From NCBI RefSeq assembly GCF_000746085.1, contig NZ_JQKO01000016.1, positions 37,088-101,087 on the forward strand: 64,000 nt of DNA, in the 5' to 3' direction. The position numbers were made by a program, and so were the translations under genes. Positions 63,601 through 64,000 of the stretch are shown piece by piece. The notes beneath the pieces were generated by a model. It did not search any database, was not told the origin of the DNA, and saw nothing but the letters and a program-made list of their open reading frames with translations. This stretch comes from Methylocapsa aurea. GTDB lineage: Bacteria > Pseudomonadota > Alphaproteobacteria > Rhizobiales > Beijerinckiaceae. Each line of letters starts with the position of its first letter. Positions within the stretch are counted from its first letter, which is position 1.

Positions 63601-64000
63601 GAAAGCGCGCGTCGGCGGCCACAAGGTCTATTTGCGCACCGGCGAATACCCTGATGGCCGCCTGGGCGAAATCTTCATTGACATGCACAAGGAGGGCGCG
63701 GCCTTCCGTTCGCTCATGAACAATTTCGCCATCGCGATTTCGGTCGGCCTACAATATGGCGTACCTCTCGATGAATATGTTGACGCCTTCACCTTCACCC
63801 GCTTTGAGCCGGCCGGCCTGGTCCAGGGTAATGATGCGATCAAGAACGCAACATCGATCCTGGATTATCTTTTCCGCGAGCTTGCCGTCTCCTATCTCGA
63901 GCGCAACGATCTTGCCCATATACCGCCGTCCGCGGCAGGACTGGATGGGCTGGAGTGCGCCAAGCAAACCAATCCGGTCTCCCCTGGAACCGCGAGCGCC
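60659..64000 (+). CDS. nrdJ: Class II (B12-dependent) ribonucleotide reductase NrdJ, 3'-incomplete
   Basis: Open from 60659 to the window edge, about 1,114 codons, the size expected for most of NrdJ (~1,200-1,250). Landmarks: N-terminal [78 protein letters not shown]; the active-site [20 protein letters not shown] with thiyl-radical Cys; and [20 protein letters not shown]. Class II enzymes use adenosylcobalamin to reduce ribonucleotides and work with or without oxygen. Sited in a plasmid/ICE-like block with helicase and HD hydrolase. Confidence 0.93.
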   Translation, partial: MRINRHYTKPNRSPYADIAFHKVRSEIRNPDGSIVFSLDEVEVPTAWSQVAADILAQKYFRKAGVPAALSPIPEDGVPLFLWRSEPDEAAMAGPFFSKATNYGSETSAKQVFDRLAGAWTYWGWKGKYFDTEADAQAFFDELRFMLARQMAAPNSPQWFNTGLHWAYGIDGPSQGHFYVDPFTKELVESTSSYEHPQPHACFIQSVADDLVNEGGIMDLWVREARLFKYGSGTGSNFSKLRGENEKLSGGGKSSGLMSFLKIGDRAAGAIKSGGTTRRAAKMVALDADHPDIEAFIDWKVKEEQKVAALVAGSKILKRALKAILRACVNCDGPGADCFNPERNPALKKEIKLARRAFVPEATIKKVIQLARQGHADIDFEAFTTDWDSEAYLTVSGQNSNNTVRVTDAFLHAVEDDGDWTLTRRLDGKAHKVMKARDLWDKISHAAWACADPGLQFHTTINDWHTCPAEGPIVASNPCSEYVFLDDTACNLASLNLLKFRKTTTGLIDLDSYEHAIRLWTIVLEISVMMAQFPAREIARRSYEYRTLGLGYANVGGLLMSSSIPYDSDRGRALCAALTAIMTGVAYATSAEMAGELGAFSRYEDNAASMLRVMHNHRRAAYGEGTGYHALSIEPVPLDHAALTDKALGEHAKAAWDLALKLGKRQGYRNAQVSVVAPTGTTGLVMDCDTTGIEPDFALVKFKKLAGGGHFKIINRAVPEALRTLGYAKPEIDEIIAYAVGRPSLRQAPFINHASLLARGFTKEKLAELEAALETAFDIKFVFNKWTIGVDFLKDALDVPAERLEDQNFDLLSFLDFSRAQIDAANIHVCGAMTIEDAPHLKTEHYAVFDCASPCGRTGKRYLSVEGHIRMMAAAQPFISGAISKTINMPNEASIEDCKSAYLLSWRLGLKANALYRDGSKLSQPLHSQLIQDDDDAEDAVETLVVTNAPARASAVAEKIVERIERIRERERLPDRRKGYTQKARVGGHKVYLRTGEYPDGRLGEIFIDMHKEGAAFRSLMNNFAIAISVGLQYGVPLDEYVDAFTFTRFEPAGLVQGNDAIKNATSILDYLFRELAVSYLERNDLAHIPPSAAGLDGLECAKQTNPVSPGTASA

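Noticed and set aside
62633..63688. Minus-strand ORF of 351 codons inside nrdJ
   Set aside because: Antisense shadow of NrdJ.
1..64000. CRISPR arrays, tRNA or rRNA genes
   Set aside because: No regularly spaced repeats, cloverleaf or rRNA landmarks were seen on either strand.

Overview
The window is GC-rich alphaproteobacterial DNA. Gene content (B12-dependent ribonucleotide reductase, MXKDX-repeat protein, arsenosugar-type cluster, BufB/BufC remnants, ISNCY and IS1595 elements) suggests a Rhizobiales/Beijerinckiaceae- or Methylocystaceae-like bacterium. That placement is inference; no rRNA or tRNA gene is visible.

Layout. 0-5.1 kb: a tight plus-strand operon resembling arsenosugar-type clusters (end of a radical SAM protein, MerA-like flavoprotein, TVP38/TMEM64 membrane protein, two small glycosyltransferases, AhpD-like protein), then a TlpA-like thioredoxin. 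5.2-7.8 kb: a DUF6969-like gene, a small exported NPC-repeat peptide and arsenite methyltransferase ArsM. 7.9-9.4 kb: tautomerase, AhpD-like gene and TetR regulator with a perfect 26-bp palindromic operator. 9.5-13.1 kb: decay zone with remnants of a phosphite (ptx) operon, a truncated FAD monooxygenase and a frameshifted tam, plus an intact antiporter; an ISNCY element follows. 15-23.2 kb: a compact LysR regulon. Four promoters carry the same composite element (GATAGC-N5-GCTATC-N18-TATTTCA, one base different in one copy) in front of a cupin gene (then MFS), a 90-aa exported protein, DUF302 (then patatin), and an SDR (then peroxiredoxin) divergent from the LysR gene. 23.5-27.2 kb: extracytoplasmic methionine-sulfoxide cluster (msrA, msrB, Met-rich MXKDX protein, cytochrome b, molybdopterin oxidoreductase). 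27.5-28.6 kb: an 83-bp direct repeat flanking an integrase relic and a 57-aa ORF. 28.5-32.2 kb: two-component system and an exported beta-propeller. 32.6-35.6 kb: anti-sigma, ECF sigma, cytochrome c and Tat-exported phosphoesterase. 36-43.9 kb: frameshifted LysR divergent from a peroxiredoxin, two small exported proteins, bufC with a bufB stump, and a thiol-redox set (Trx, CcdA, DipZ-like, AhpD-like). 44-52.8 kb: small-molecule enzymes (HAD dehalogenase, alpha/beta hydrolase, SDR, PPOX, NTF2-like, AhpD-like) with CGNR and LysR regulators, and a secreted protein of unknown function. 53-54.8 kb: IS1595 element and a MntA/HepT module with a broken toxin. 55.8-64 kb: plasmid/ICE-like nucleic-acid block: DUF3991/TOPRIM, HD phosphohydrolase, UvrD-type helicase, two small ORFs and a class II ribonucleotide reductase running off the end.

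Two themes recur. Thiol/peroxide chemistry is over-represented: four AhpD-like proteins, two CxxC peroxiredoxin-like proteins plus one relic, three thioredoxin-fold proteins, two CcdA-type membrane domains and an Msr set. Many genes carry single-base frameshifts, several in homopolymers, so either this is a decaying accessory region or the assembly has residual indel errors.
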